NCBI RefSeq assembly: GCF_003482105.1
Contig: NZ_QULM01000002.1
Span: 62,001-126,000 of the forward strand
Direction: 5' to 3'
DNA from: Coprococcus sp. OM04-5BH
GTDB lineage: Bacteria > Bacillota > Clostridia > Lachnospirales > Lachnospiraceae
DNA length: 64,000 nt
Under the pieces are notes generated by a model, which was given only the letters and a program-made list of their open reading frames with translations, was not told the origin of the DNA and searched no databases. Below, piece after piece: positions 24,051-34,066 of this stretch; the stretch's first letter is position 1; each line of letters opens with the position of its first letter. The translations under genes were made by a program, and so were the position numbers.

Positions 24051-25205
24051 TCAATAATTTTTTTTCTGTAGATTAACATTCATTACCAGCCCGATTCCTA
24101 TACAGATACTAAGCAATGAACTGAGTCCGTAGCTGATAAACGGAAGCGGTATACCGGTATTTGGAAGTAATGCGGTCGCAACACCGATATTTATAAATGT
24201 CTGGAAGGCAAGCAGTGATGCTATACCTGTTGCAATGTACATTCCTTTCTGATTGCTGGCACGCCTAGCAACCCTTATACATTGTAACACTATAAGCAAT
24301 AAAATTGCAATAATAATAACACTTCCCACGAAACCAACCTCTTCTCCTATGGCAGAGAATATGAAGTCAGTCTGCTGCTCTGAAATAAGATTTGTATCCT
24401 TAACAGTGGCGGCATCGGTATTGTTGAAGCCTTTGCCGGTAAGCTGTCCAGAACCTATGGCCATTACCGAGTTATCCTGCTGATCTGTGGATGAACCATA
24501 TTCACTTCCGTACAGATGCCCGAGGATACGGTTTATCATGTAGTCGTTAAGAAACTGAGGCAGGTTATCCTGCTGAATATACCATAAAAATCCTGCCAGT
24601 GAAGGAACTAATATCAGTACCATGATACCAATAAGCTTAAGGCTTAAGCCTCCTACAAATATAACTATAAACAGTGTAAACAGAAGACATAATGTGGTTG
24701 AAAGGTCTGGTTCAATAAATATCAGGGCTGCAGGAACTGCAATAAATGCCGCAAGCTTCATAAGGCATTTAAAGGTGTTTAGCTCGTCATGATGTTTGTC
24801 CAGGAACACTGCAACACAGACTATCATGATGATCTTTGAGAACTCTGATGGCTGCAGGGTCAGACCTCCGATATATATCCATCTGCTGGCACCGTAGGAT
24901 GTATCTGCACCAAAGCCTATGAGCTTAACAAGTATGAGCAGTACCAGGTTGATACCATAGAGGATCATATAGTATTTGCATATAAAGTTATAATCAATAA
25001 GGGAGACAACTATAAGTGCTGTTATACACAGTCCCACACCTATAAGCTGTTTGGTCATGTATGTAATATCTACACTTAATATGGTAAGGGTGCCGAGGGC
25101 TATGGCAGCCATTACAAGAAAAAGCAGCTTGAAATTATAATTCTTAAGCATGTATTTTCTGTCTTCCATATATTTTTCTTCTCTTCTGTTATGTATAAAT
25201 TTCAT
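24051..25205 (-). CDS. rodA: RodA, SEDS-family peptidoglycan glycosyltransferase
   Basis: A 384-residue, about ten-helix membrane protein. Family blocks are GASRWIYIGGLTLQPSEFSKI, GSGQLTGKGF, TDFIFSAIGEEVGFVGS and the C-terminal TALLPNTGIPLPFISYGLSSLLS. RodA polymerises lipid II together with a class B PBP; the giant PBP2 at 26,796 is the probable partner. A downstream start at ATG 25169 has a similar ribosome site and gives a more family-like N-terminus (MEDRKYMLKNYNF). It starts two bases after the minD stop. Confidence 0.93.
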   Translation of the reverse strand: MKFIHNRREEKYMEDRKYMLKNYNFKLLFLVMAAIALGTLTILSVDITYMTKQLIGVGLCITALIVVSLIDYNFICKYYMILYGINLVLLILVKLIGFGADTSYGASRWIYIGGLTLQPSEFSKIIMIVCVAVFLDKHHDELNTFKCLMKLAAFIAVPAALIFIEPDLSTTLCLLFTLFIVIFVGGLSLKLIGIMVLILVPSLAGFLWYIQQDNLPQFLNDYMINRILGHLYGSEYGSSTDQQDNSVMAIGSGQLTGKGFNNTDAATVKDTNLISEQQTDFIFSAIGEEVGFVGSVIIIAILLLIVLQCIRVARRASNQKGMYIATGIASLLAFQTFINIGVATALLPNTGIPLPFISYGLSSLLSICIGIGLVMNVNLQKKNY

Positions 25206-25207
25206 TG

Positions 25208-26002
25208 TTATGCATTCTTCCTTCGAAATAATCTGAAAAACGGGTTACGCCTTGAGGCAAGATAATAATCATCAAATGCTATGGACTCTCCCATTATCCT
25301 TTTTGCTATATTCATAAATTCTATACCTGAGAAATTGGACTGACCTACAATAGGCTCTCCGGTATTGGTGGATATGACGATCTGGTCATCATCAGGCAGT
25401 ACTCCGATAAGGTTTAAAGCAAGTATGGAGGCTACATCATCAACGGTCATCATGTCTCCGTGCTCTATCATATCGAAATGTACTCTGTTCACCACCAGGT
25501 CTATACGGGATATCTCATATGCCTCAAGCAATCCTACCACACGGTCTGCATCTCTTATTGCAGATACTGATGGGGTCGTTACCACTATGGCTCTGTCTGC
25601 GGGCGCAATGGCATTCTTAAACCCCTGCTCTATACCCGCAGGGCAGTCAAGGATTATATAGTCAAATTCGTTTCTCAGATTGTCAACAAATTTTACAAGC
25701 TGTTCGGGCATAATGCTTGTCTTATCCTTGGTCTGGGCACAGGGCAGTAAAAAAAGATCGGGTATGTATCTGTCCTTTATTAAAGCTTGCTTATAACGGC
25801 AGTTTCCTTCAATGACATCCACCAGGTTGTATACAACTCTATTCTCAAGCCCCATTACTACATCCAGATTTCTAAGCCCTATATCTGTATCAATAAGCAG
25901 AACTTTGTTTCGCAGCATGGCAAGACCGGTTCCCATATTTGCCGTGGTGGTGGTCTTTCCTACACCGCCCTTTCCGGAGGTTACAACTATTACTTCACAC
26001 AT
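25208..26002 (-). CDS. minD: septum site-determining ATPase MinD
   Basis: A 264-residue deviant Walker A ATPase (VTSGKGGVGKTTTTANMG) with DTDIGLRNLDVVMGLENR and DCPAGIEQGF. A basic C-terminal end (ASRRNPFFRLFRRKNA) suits a membrane-targeting helix. It works with MinC to block FtsZ near the poles. There is no minE; DivIVA is likely the topological factor. Confidence 0.95.
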   Translation of the reverse strand: MCEVIVVTSGKGGVGKTTTTANMGTGLAMLRNKVLLIDTDIGLRNLDVVMGLENRVVYNLVDVIEGNCRYKQALIKDRYIPDLFLLPCAQTKDKTSIMPEQLVKFVDNLRNEFDYIILDCPAGIEQGFKNAIAPADRAIVVTTPSVSAIRDADRVVGLLEAYEISRIDLVVNRVHFDMIEHGDMMTVDDVASILALNLIGVLPDDDQIVISTNTGEPIVGQSNFSGIEFMNIAKRIMGESIAFDDYYLASRRNPFFRLFRRKNA

Positions 26003-26056
26003 ATTATTTCACCCTTTCAAATACATTAGTCATACTTTCAATCCTTAATGATCTTA

Positions 26057-26719
26057 TCAGGTGTATAATGCTCTAAAGAATATTTTATCGTTTTTAAGTA
26101 CCGCAACGGCGGCTCTGTCCCAGGGATCGTAACGGCCGTCCCCGTATCTTCTGTACCTTCCAATCTGGACTATCTCAGGTCTCATACTTAAGGCTGCGAT
26201 ATACCTGTCTCTTTTTCTGTCGAGACCTGCTATGGCAAGCCCCTTAAGCTCCCCAACAATAATTATGTTTTTCAGGGTTGTAACTCTTGCACCGGCTTCA
26301 ACATTTCCTATGAGCACAACGGATTTGTGGGTTTCAAGCACATCTCCCTCCGACATATTTCCATGAAAGTAAAGGACATCTTTTCTTTCTGTTACAAATA
26401 AAGCCGAAGGTGCTGTATCCTTCCTTATCTCCGGAAGCTTGCTCTCTACCGGTACAGGCTCTTTTTTTAATTTGTATTGTATAAAGTGTGTATTTATACA
26501 ATCTAATGAATTTAACGAATCAATAAGCCAGGTTTTTTGAAGTTCATTAAGGTCCGCTCCGATAAACCTGATACTTATGTTTCCACATTTTGAAAAAAGT
26601 TCCGCTGACATGGTAAAGCGTTTAACGGTAAGTCTGTATATCCGGAGAAAATCCATTTCTCCAGGTAGCTGTACTATAAGTCCATTGGCATCAGCTTTTA
26701 TTTTTACTGGATTATCCAC
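26057..26719 (-). CDS. minC: septum site-determining inhibitor MinC
   Basis: A 220-residue protein with a divergent N-terminal domain and the conserved C-terminal beta-helix (about 105-205): GNVEAGARVTTLKNIIIVGELKGLAIAGLDRKRDRYIAALSMRPEIVQIG. It inhibits FtsZ assembly in complex with MinD, whose gene starts 55 bases downstream. Confidence 0.93.
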   Translation of the reverse strand: MDNPVKIKADANGLIVQLPGEMDFLRIYRLTVKRFTMSAELFSKCGNISIRFIGADLNELQKTWLIDSLNSLDCINTHFIQYKLKKEPVPVESKLPEIRKDTAPSALFVTERKDVLYFHGNMSEGDVLETHKSVVLIGNVEAGARVTTLKNIIIVGELKGLAIAGLDRKRDRYIAALSMRPEIVQIGRYRRYGDGRYDPWDRAAVAVLKNDKIFFRALYT

Positions 26720-26795
26720 TGGTATCTGCTCCTATAAAATATTCTTTCTTTCCTTAAGAAAGCTTATCGTAAGTAGCCTTGTGGTATTGGACTTA

Positions 26796-29636
26796 TTAGT
26801 CAGACATCTGGTTGTCACCGGTAACAGTCATGTTTTCAAGGGCGTCAGGATCATACATATAAGCATAGACCATGGCGGCAAGCTCCTCTGCATTACCTGA
26901 TGAGTATCCGTTAGGTATTACAGCTGTAACGCATACCTTAGGATTGCTGTATGGTGCGAAGGATATAAACAGGGCGTGGTTTGGTCTTGTTTTGTCCTCC
27001 TGTGCAGTACCGGTCTTACCGGCAACCTCAACATTTATCTTGTTAATAAGTGCATCCTTATCTGTATGGACAGATACAACCTGTCTCATACCCTGTTTTA
27101 TTGTTTTCCAGTCAGAGGCCGGAATATCTATCTGGTTATATACTGTGTGCTCATCTTTATATACAGAGTTCCCTTCATTATTCTTTATTTCAGATACAAG
27201 GCTTAAGTTGTATACCGTACCTTCATTTGCAACGGCAGTTACATACCTTGCGATCTGGGTTGCGGTATAGTTGTGGTTACCCTGTCCGATGGCTGAACGT
27301 ATAGCATCAGAATCTGAAATATGGGGATCACTTTCAGGAAGTTCAATCCCTGATGTAGTGTTAAGACCGAACATTTCAGCATACTTCTGTATTATCTTGA
27401 TACCGGTGGTATTTTTGAAGGTTCCTGTGTCTGAGGTTCCCATTCTGTAGCCCATTTCATAGAAATAATAGTTACAGGATTCCTCTATAGCTCTGGCCAT
27501 GGCTATATCTCCGTGAGCCATAGGATATATCCAACACTTGGCGGGATCCTCTGTTTTCTCGAATATACCTGTTGCATGTATTGTCTCATCTGCTGTCACA
27601 AGATTTTCTTCAAGAGCTGCGACAGAGGTGATTATCTTAAAGGTGGAACCGGGAGCCGTTTTCTGCATGGTTGCTCTGTTGTACATAGGTGTTGTCTTGT
27701 CATTTGTAACCTTTGCATAGTAATCAGGATCTATGGTGTTGGTAAGCAGGTTATTGTCATAGCTTGGATAACTTACCATAGCTCTGATCTCACCGGTTGC
27801 AGGATCGGTCACAACTATTGATCCTGAACATGGATCCAGTGCAAGCATGGCAGGTGTAATCTCAAGATTTTTGATCTTGTTGTACATAAAATCATAGCTT
27901 CCCACAAGACCGCTCTTGAAATTAGCGTAATCTGTATCGCCATTTTCTGTCAGTATACCCTGGTCATACAGCAGATCGATTACATCGGCTCCTGTAATCT
28001 GACCAGATAATAACATGTATTTGAATATTAGTTTGTCGAAATCAGTATCATCCTTAAATTCTTCCAGAATATAGTCTGCAAGAACATCATATATCTCATC
28101 TGTATCGTAATAGTTACTGCTGGTGGATATACTGGAGATATCTATGGCACCCTTGCTTATACAGTACTTGAGATAATCATAGGCTGATATAAGCTCATCT
28201 GCATAGTTTATATATGTTCTGTCTGTAGATGGAATTATGGTGTTGTCATATATTCCCTTGTTTTTTAACATTACGAATATATATTCCATGTAATCCTTGT
28301 ACTCATCTGTAAGACCGTTTACAGGAGTATGATTCACCTTGAGGATACTGTCAAGCTGGTTAAGGATATTTGCTTTGGCAGTGCTAAAAGACTGGTATAC
28401 ACTCCTCTCCAGTTCACTGGCGTCAGCAGCAGATAGATTATCAATGCTTATTATGTTATTGTCAAACAGTGCCGCATATACATCCATGATGGTTATGTCA
28501 TCATCACTTACTGCAAATGTTTCATTTCTCAGATGTGAAAGCAGGATACTCGAGATCTCCTGTTCCAGGGCATTATAGCAGTATTTCTGAAGGTCCGAGT
28601 CAATGGTAAGATATATGTCATTGCCCGCTACTGCATCAGTAGAATCGATAACCTCAAGAATCTTTCCCATGTTGTCCACGTACATCTTCTGGGACCCAGT
28701 GGTTCCTCTGAGTTGGGATTCAAACTGCTTTTCTATTCCCATTTTTCCTACCACATCACTCATGTCGTACTTATTCTTGTCATCAAGATTCTTATTATAC
28801 TCATCCATTTCCTCTGACGAGATATTTCCTATATATCCTATTATATGAGCAAAATAAACGGAGTCATTGTATACTCTGTGAGATTCAATGTTCACATTCA
28901 TTCCGTAGAGCTCGTCCTTGCTTTCGAGTATTGCAGCATAGGTTTCCTTGCTTACATCTGTGGCGATGTCAACGGACATGTATTGTTGATACCTGTTCAG
29001 CCATATCTCATATCTTACTGCCAGAATCTTTAGTACATACTCAGGAGAATATACATCATCTACGTCAAATAATTTTGAGCTGCGCATGTAATCATATACA
29101 TCCTTTGCAGTTGAATTCTTCTGGGCGTCGGTTAGGGAATCAACGGAGCTTGCACCATATACGTTCATAAGGAATGTGTTAAGAGTTGTTCCCGATATGG
29201 TGAAGCAAAGGCTGCCGTCATCGTTGAGCTTGATAGGAAGATCAACGGACAGAGAGTCTCCGTTTTGTTCAAGTATCAGGATAGTTTTATATACTATCTG
29301 GTTTCTTAACTGGTTCACTGTCATGTCCATCTTCTTGGCGATACTTGTAAGGTCTGTGTCACTTACATAGGAAACAGCGTAGGATGACTCATTGTAGGCA
29401 ATAAGCTTTCCGTTACAGTCATAAATATTTCCCCTTGAGGGCTCCACCGTTACGGTCTTTACCGACTTGTAGGTGAAGTTATTCTGGTACTTCTTTCCGT
29501 TCTTGATCTGAAGATTAAAGAGTCTCAGCACAAGAACAGAAAATAACACGATAAACAGCAAGCTTACGAAGAACAATCTGTGCTTAACGTGTTCAAATAT
29601 GCTTTCTTTTATATAAATAAGAATTTCTCTGATCAT
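26796..29636 (-). CDS. mrdA: class B penicillin-binding protein 2, very large
   Basis: A 946-residue transpeptidase from ATG 29636 (an alternative ATG is four codons upstream). One N-terminal membrane helix, the pedestal/dimerisation region to about residue 370, and a C-terminal transpeptidase domain are visible. Catalytic motifs are STFK near 660, SCN near 720 and KTG near 873. Between about 370 and 610 there is an extra region of roughly 240 residues, rich in Asp, Tyr and Ser, that usual 600-700-residue PBP2 proteins lack. The gene lies between mreD and minC, fitting an elongation PBP that works with RodA. Confidence 0.92.
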   Translation of the reverse strand: MIREILIYIKESIFEHVKHRLFFVSLLFIVLFSVLVLRLFNLQIKNGKKYQNNFTYKSVKTVTVEPSRGNIYDCNGKLIAYNESSYAVSYVSDTDLTSIAKKMDMTVNQLRNQIVYKTILILEQNGDSLSVDLPIKLNDDGSLCFTISGTTLNTFLMNVYGASSVDSLTDAQKNSTAKDVYDYMRSSKLFDVDDVYSPEYVLKILAVRYEIWLNRYQQYMSVDIATDVSKETYAAILESKDELYGMNVNIESHRVYNDSVYFAHIIGYIGNISSEEMDEYNKNLDDKNKYDMSDVVGKMGIEKQFESQLRGTTGSQKMYVDNMGKILEVIDSTDAVAGNDIYLTIDSDLQKYCYNALEQEISSILLSHLRNETFAVSDDDITIMDVYAALFDNNIISIDNLSAADASELERSVYQSFSTAKANILNQLDSILKVNHTPVNGLTDEYKDYMEYIFVMLKNKGIYDNTIIPSTDRTYINYADELISAYDYLKYCISKGAIDISSISTSSNYYDTDEIYDVLADYILEEFKDDTDFDKLIFKYMLLSGQITGADVIDLLYDQGILTENGDTDYANFKSGLVGSYDFMYNKIKNLEITPAMLALDPCSGSIVVTDPATGEIRAMVSYPSYDNNLLTNTIDPDYYAKVTNDKTTPMYNRATMQKTAPGSTFKIITSVAALEENLVTADETIHATGIFEKTEDPAKCWIYPMAHGDIAMARAIEESCNYYFYEMGYRMGTSDTGTFKNTTGIKIIQKYAEMFGLNTTSGIELPESDPHISDSDAIRSAIGQGNHNYTATQIARYVTAVANEGTVYNLSLVSEIKNNEGNSVYKDEHTVYNQIDIPASDWKTIKQGMRQVVSVHTDKDALINKINVEVAGKTGTAQEDKTRPNHALFISFAPYSNPKVCVTAVIPNGYSSGNAEELAAMVYAYMYDPDALENMTVTGDNQMSD

Positions 29637-29669
29637 AGTCCACACCATCCTGTAATGATGAAGTCTGAA

Positions 29670-30185
29670 TTACTCCATGCCTTTTTCAAATTTTTTAAGA
29701 GTTTTGTTGACAAATACAAAAAACTTAAATACAACGACAGTAAGTATAGCGGTATAAAACATATCGGGTATAACGATATGTTTAAGATATTTAACAAAAT
29801 CCAGCCTGTTCCTCATAAGGAAGAAAATAAGATAAGTGGAGAAATTAAACAGGAAATCGTCAAATATCATTATTATTACCGGAAGGAGTATGTCATCAAC
29901 CTGATACAGCCTGTGAAAGAAACCGTTACAGTAGCCTATCAGCATATAGATGAGCATATAAGGCCCGATAATAAAACCGAAGTAGATATCATATAAAAAA
30001 CCGCAGAAAAAGCCTACAAACATTCCTTCCATTCTTCCGCGCATAAGTCCGAAGGATACCGTCAATATAAGCAGCAGGTTCGGATTTATATTGGCTATTT
30101 CTATTAAAGGAAGAAGGGATGTCTGCAGGACGAAACATATAATTATCAATATTCCAAGAACAATTATTCTCTTCAATAGATACAC
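29670..30185 (-). CDS. mreD: rod shape-determining protein MreD
   Basis: A 171-residue integral membrane protein with five to six helices. It opens LLKRIIVLGILIIICFVLQTSLLP and contains GLMRGRMEGMFVGFFCGFLYDIYFG, the MreD hallmark. It belongs to the elongation complex with MreC and PBP2, encoded on either side. Confidence 0.9.
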   Translation of the reverse strand: MYLLKRIIVLGILIIICFVLQTSLLPLIEIANINPNLLLILTVSFGLMRGRMEGMFVGFFCGFLYDIYFGFIIGPYMLIYMLIGYCNGFFHRLYQVDDILLPVIIMIFDDFLFNFSTYLIFFLMRNRLDFVKYLKHIVIPDMFYTAILTVVVFKFFVFVNKTLKKFEKGME

Positions 30186-30204
30186 CTTCTAATCAGCAAA
30201 TTTA

Positions 30205-31059
30205 TTAATCGGTAACATTCTTTTTAGTCTGCAATACAACCAGAACCTCTTCAATATTGGAGAAGTCTGTGGCAGGGATTATATAAGCTCTCTTTGTGAG
30301 ATTGTTGGAGTCATACTCTATCTTTGAGATATATCCAATGGTGAATCCTGCAAGATACTTGCTTGACACATATGAGGTCACAACCTCGTCACCCTCTTCT
30401 ATCTCAGCGTCCTTGTCTATATTCTCTGCAATAAGATAGCCGTCCTCGTAATTTGTAAGGCTTCCTGATACATCACATATAGCCTCAGCCGGAAGTACCA
30501 TGGCATTTACATTTGAAGTGTCATCGATGATGGCTCTTATCTGTGCATAGTCTGTCCCCGCATCTGTTACGATACCGCAGAGACCATTTCCAAATAATAC
30601 GTTGCAGCCTACAACTACTCCGTCATCAGTTCCCTTGTCTATATAGAATACATCAAACCAGTTGCCTGAATCCTTGGCTATGACCCTGGCGACAGTCTTT
30701 TTGTAATCAGGATATTTTGAGTCAAGCTCATACAGGTTTTTAAGACGGTTTAATTCGTAGGAATCCTGCTGATACTGTTTTATCTCTGACTGGTATGACT
30801 GGAGCTGCTCCTTAAGGTCGTTGTTCTCAGCCACTACATCCTCATAATTTCTGAAAGCGTCAACCTTCTTCTCAACATAGGTTCCTATGCTGTTGACACC
30901 CTTTTGCATAGGTGTGATTATAGCACCTGTAATTCCCTTAAGGGAGGATGAAAGTCCGTCAAAAAACAGCGAAACAACCATCAGTATAACACATAAAATC
31001 GTAAGTGCCAGAAGTATATATTTCGGTGGCACATCTATTGGCTTTTTTCTACGTCTCAT
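30205..31059 (-). CDS. mreC: rod shape-determining protein MreC
   Basis: A 284-residue bitopic protein: a basic N-terminus, one membrane helix (about 13-35), a coiled coil (about 70-105) and the two beta-barrel domain with VIAKDSGNWFDVFYIDKGTDDGVVVGCNVLFGNGLCG. It links PBPs to the elongation machinery. It overlaps the end of radC by four bases; mreB, which usually lies between these two genes, is absent here. Confidence 0.95.
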   Translation of the reverse strand: MRRRKKPIDVPPKYILLALTILCVILMVVSLFFDGLSSSLKGITGAIITPMQKGVNSIGTYVEKKVDAFRNYEDVVAENNDLKEQLQSYQSEIKQYQQDSYELNRLKNLYELDSKYPDYKKTVARVIAKDSGNWFDVFYIDKGTDDGVVVGCNVLFGNGLCGIVTDAGTDYAQIRAIIDDTSNVNAMVLPAEAICDVSGSLTNYEDGYLIAENIDKDAEIEEGDEVVTSYVSSKYLAGFTIGYISKIEYDSNNLTKRAYIIPATDFSNIEEVLVVLQTKKNVTD

Positions 31060-31751
31060 TTAATATATCCCCGTTCAGCTAAACTTACATAACATCTGTT
31101 CCCAAGGATTATATGGTCGGACAGCTTAATTTCAAGCAGACAGCCTGCCTGCTCTATTCTGTCTGTCACCTCCAGATCGGCAGCACTTGGCTCCGGATCT
31201 CCTGATGGATGATTATGTAATAAAACAATATATACAGCCTTATATTTCAAGGCTTCGATATACACATCCCTTGAGGATACCAGTGACTGGTTCACCGTCC
31301 CCTCGGAAAGTGTTATTTCCTTTATCAGTCTGTGTTTACTGTCAAATAAAAGCAGATACACATACTCCTTCTCAAGATACCTGGTACTCTCCATAAAATA
31401 ATCGGCAATGGTTGCCGGTGAGTCAAATATCATAAAAGGCTTGAGATTGGCTCTGCTCATTCTCTTTGACAGCTCCGCAATGCACATTATCTGGACAGCC
31501 TTAACAGGACCTATCCCAGGTATAGCTACAAGAAGGTTATAATCCAGGTAATTAAGACCTGCTATCCCCTTGTGTACAGGATGGGCATTAAGAAGCCGTT
31601 CGCATAACTGCACCACATTGTGTTCCCTGCAGCCCGTTCTTAAAAAGATGGCAAGCAGCTCTGCGTCAGAGAGAGTTTCCACGCCATGATTTCGGCACTT
31701 CTCGTAAGGTCTCTCCTCTGAACACATGTCATGAATTGTTAATTTATCCAT
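31056..31751 (-). CDS. radC: RadC-family JAB-domain protein
   Basis: A 231-residue protein with an N-terminal helix-hairpin-helix part (VAIPGIGPVKAVQIM) and a C-terminal JAB/MPN domain with the metal-binding block LLHNHPSGDPEPSAAD. The name refers to an old repair link; the biochemical activity is not proven. It is the first gene of the radC-mreC-mreD-PBP2-minCD-rodA series. Confidence 0.94.
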   Translation of the reverse strand: MDKLTIHDMCSEERPYEKCRNHGVETLSDAELLAIFLRTGCREHNVVQLCERLLNAHPVHKGIAGLNYLDYNLLVAIPGIGPVKAVQIMCIAELSKRMSRANLKPFMIFDSPATIADYFMESTRYLEKEYVYLLLFDSKHRLIKEITLSEGTVNQSLVSSRDVYIEALKYKAVYIVLLHNHPSGDPEPSAADLEVTDRIEQAGCLLEIKLSDHIILGNRCYVSLAERGYIK

Positions 31752-31812
31752 ATGATACCTTTCCGCACGTCTTCTCCAGGCAGGGGTATAACGGATATTT
31801 CAAAGAATTAAT

Positions 31813-33099
31813 TTACCATACAATAAGGTTTTTTTCTACCATTTTTTGTAAAGACACAATTATTCCATATTTTGCATGCTGGTAAGTAAGACCGCCCTGG
31901 AAGTAGACGGCATAAGGCTCTCTTATAGGCGCATCGGCACTTAACTCGATGGACGAGCCTGAGACAAATGCTCCTGCTGCCATAATTACCGGTGAATCAT
32001 ATCCCGGCATGTCCCATGGAACCGGAGTTACATAGCTGTCCACCGGGGCTGCTGCCTGTATGCCCTCGCAGAAGGCACACACTCTCTCCTCGTTTCCAAG
32101 CTCCACAGCCTGGATTATGTCATAACGTGGCTCTGTGCTGTTTGGAACAGACTTAAAGCCAAGCCCCTCATAGCAGTTTGCAGCAAATATAGCACCCTTT
32201 AATGCATTTGCAGTGACAGAAGGTGACAAGAACAATCCCTGGGCAAATGCCCTTGTGTTGTTAAGGGAAGCACCTACCTCCTTACCAAGTCCCGGAGTTG
32301 TAAGCCTGTATGAAGCATTCTCCACATACTCCTTCTTCCCGCAGATATATCCACCTATAGGAGCAAGACCGCCTCCCGGATTTTTAATAAGGGAGCCCAC
32401 CACCATGTCTGCACCGAAGTCAGAAGGCTCTACCGTCTGGACAAATTCGCCGTAGCAGTTGTCTACCATGCAGATAATGTCAGGATTGATACTCTTCACA
32501 AATGAAATAAGCTCACCGATTTTCTCGCAGGAGAAGGTAGGTCTCACGGCATAACCCTTTGAACGCTGTATCTCCACAAGCTTTGTCTTGCCATTTATGG
32601 CTTTTCTGATATTGTCGTAGTCGAAGCTTCCGTCAGGAAGAAGGTCAACCTGTCTGTAGCTAACTCCGTACTCTGCAAGGGAACCTCTGGCAGGAGTTAT
32701 TCCGATGATGCTGTCTAAGGTATCGTAGGGCTTGCCTGCCGGTGCAAGGATTTCATCTCCCGGTCTTAAGTTGCCAAACAGTGCAGTGGCAAGGGCATGG
32801 GTTCCGCACACAATCTGGGAACGTACCAGTGCGTCCTCTGTATGGAACACGTCAGCATATATTGCCTCCAGGGCATCCCGTCCCTCATCAGTGTAGCCGT
32901 AGCCTGTTGATCCTGCAAAATGAGCCTCGTTAAGTCTGTTATCCTGCATTGCCTTTATGACCTTGATCTGGTTGATCTCACACACCTTATCAATATCCCT
33001 GAAGCGTTTCGTCAGCCTTTCTTCTATGCTATCACAATATTCAAGTACTTTTTTGTCAATATTCATACTTGTATAAAAATCAAATAATTCTTTATTCAT
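31813..33099 (-). CDS. methionine gamma-lyase family (aluminium resistance type) PLP protein
   Basis: A 428-residue PLP-dependent protein of the family often called methionine gamma-lyase family or aluminium resistance protein. The PLP Lys lies in VVGSLIKNPGGGLAPIGGYICG; earlier blocks include FAGSTGYGYTDEGRDALE and VRSQIVCGTHALATALFGNLRPGDE. The reaction in vivo is not settled. It starts 15 bases upstream of miaA with the same direction, the usual Firmicutes order miaA then this gene. Confidence 0.9.
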   Translation of the reverse strand: MNKELFDFYTSMNIDKKVLEYCDSIEERLTKRFRDIDKVCEINQIKVIKAMQDNRLNEAHFAGSTGYGYTDEGRDALEAIYADVFHTEDALVRSQIVCGTHALATALFGNLRPGDEILAPAGKPYDTLDSIIGITPARGSLAEYGVSYRQVDLLPDGSFDYDNIRKAINGKTKLVEIQRSKGYAVRPTFSCEKIGELISFVKSINPDIICMVDNCYGEFVQTVEPSDFGADMVVGSLIKNPGGGLAPIGGYICGKKEYVENASYRLTTPGLGKEVGASLNNTRAFAQGLFLSPSVTANALKGAIFAANCYEGLGFKSVPNSTEPRYDIIQAVELGNEERVCAFCEGIQAAAPVDSYVTPVPWDMPGYDSPVIMAAGAFVSGSSIELSADAPIREPYAVYFQGGLTYQHAKYGIIVSLQKMVEKNLIVW

Positions 33100-33114
33100 T
33101 ATAAATCTTCCTTT

Positions 33115-34065
33115 TTATCTTATGATCTGCCGTGTCAATAATACATCATCCATATATGAAAGTATAGCATTGTCATCGGCAAATTCATTTTTATTTACCC
33201 ATATAACATCTCTCTCCCGCTTAAACCAGGTGATCTGTCTTTTGGCAAAATGTCTGGTGTCCCTCTTTAAGATGTACACTGCTTCATCATAGCTGATATC
33301 ACCGGACAGGTAATCTATGATCTCCTTATAGCCAAGTCCCTGCATGGAAACCATATCTCTTGTGTAGCCCTGATCCATGAGTGCTTTAACCTCATCCACC
33401 AGACCATTTTCCAGCATGATATCCACACGTCTGTCTATCCTGTTATAGAGCACATCTCTGCTGTTATTAAGAACAAAATATGCGAAATTGTAAGGGGAGG
33501 TTCTTGCCCGCTCCTCTTCATTGTGCTTTGATATCTGCTTTCCCGTCTTTTTATAAAACTCCAGGGCACGTATCACACGCTTTACGTTATTTTCGTGGAT
33601 GGCGGCAGCAGAATCCGGATCGACAGCCTTAAGCATATCATGGAGCTTTGATACCCCGTAAGCGGAAGCCAGTTCTTCAAGCTCATGTCTGTAGGACATG
33701 TCTCCGTCATTTTCATCGAAATTAATGTCATATAACAGTGCCTGGATATAAAAGCCTGTGCCGCCTGTAATGATTGGAATATGATTTCTTGAATATATCT
33801 CATCCATGGCAGCAAGGGCATATTTCTTAAATAGCACAACGTTAAAATCCTCAGAGGGGTCAAGGATATCTATAAGATGATGTCTTACTCCATCCATTTC
33901 CTCCGGCATGATCTTTGCTGTTCCTATATCCATTTTTTTGTATACCTGCATGGAGTCCGCAGAAATTATCTCTCCGTTTACTTTTTTTGCAAGTAAAAGG
34001 GAAAGGTCTGTCTTACCCACTGCGGTAGGCCCTGTAAGTATGATCAAAGGTTTTTTTTCACTCAT
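33115..34065 (-). CDS. miaA: tRNA dimethylallyltransferase
   Basis: A 316-residue enzyme that attaches dimethylallyl to A37 of tRNAs reading UNN codons. ATG 34065 was chosen: AGAGGA lies just upstream and the N-terminus then begins MSEKKPLIILTGPTAVGKT with the P-loop. DSMQVYKKMDIGTAK, HHLIDILDPSEDFN and GGTGFYIQALL follow. It starts one base after the mutL stop. MiaB, which acts next on the same base, is encoded at 38,850. Confidence 0.96.
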   Translation of the reverse strand: MSEKKPLIILTGPTAVGKTDLSLLLAKKVNGEIISADSMQVYKKMDIGTAKIMPEEMDGVRHHLIDILDPSEDFNVVLFKKYALAAMDEIYSRNHIPIITGGTGFYIQALLYDINFDENDGDMSYRHELEELASAYGVSKLHDMLKAVDPDSAAAIHENNVKRVIRALEFYKKTGKQISKHNEEERARTSPYNFAYFVLNNSRDVLYNRIDRRVDIMLENGLVDEVKALMDQGYTRDMVSMQGLGYKEIIDYLSGDISYDEAVYILKRDTRHFAKRQITWFKRERDVIWVNKNEFADDNAILSYMDDVLLTRQIIR

Positions 34066-34066
34066 A

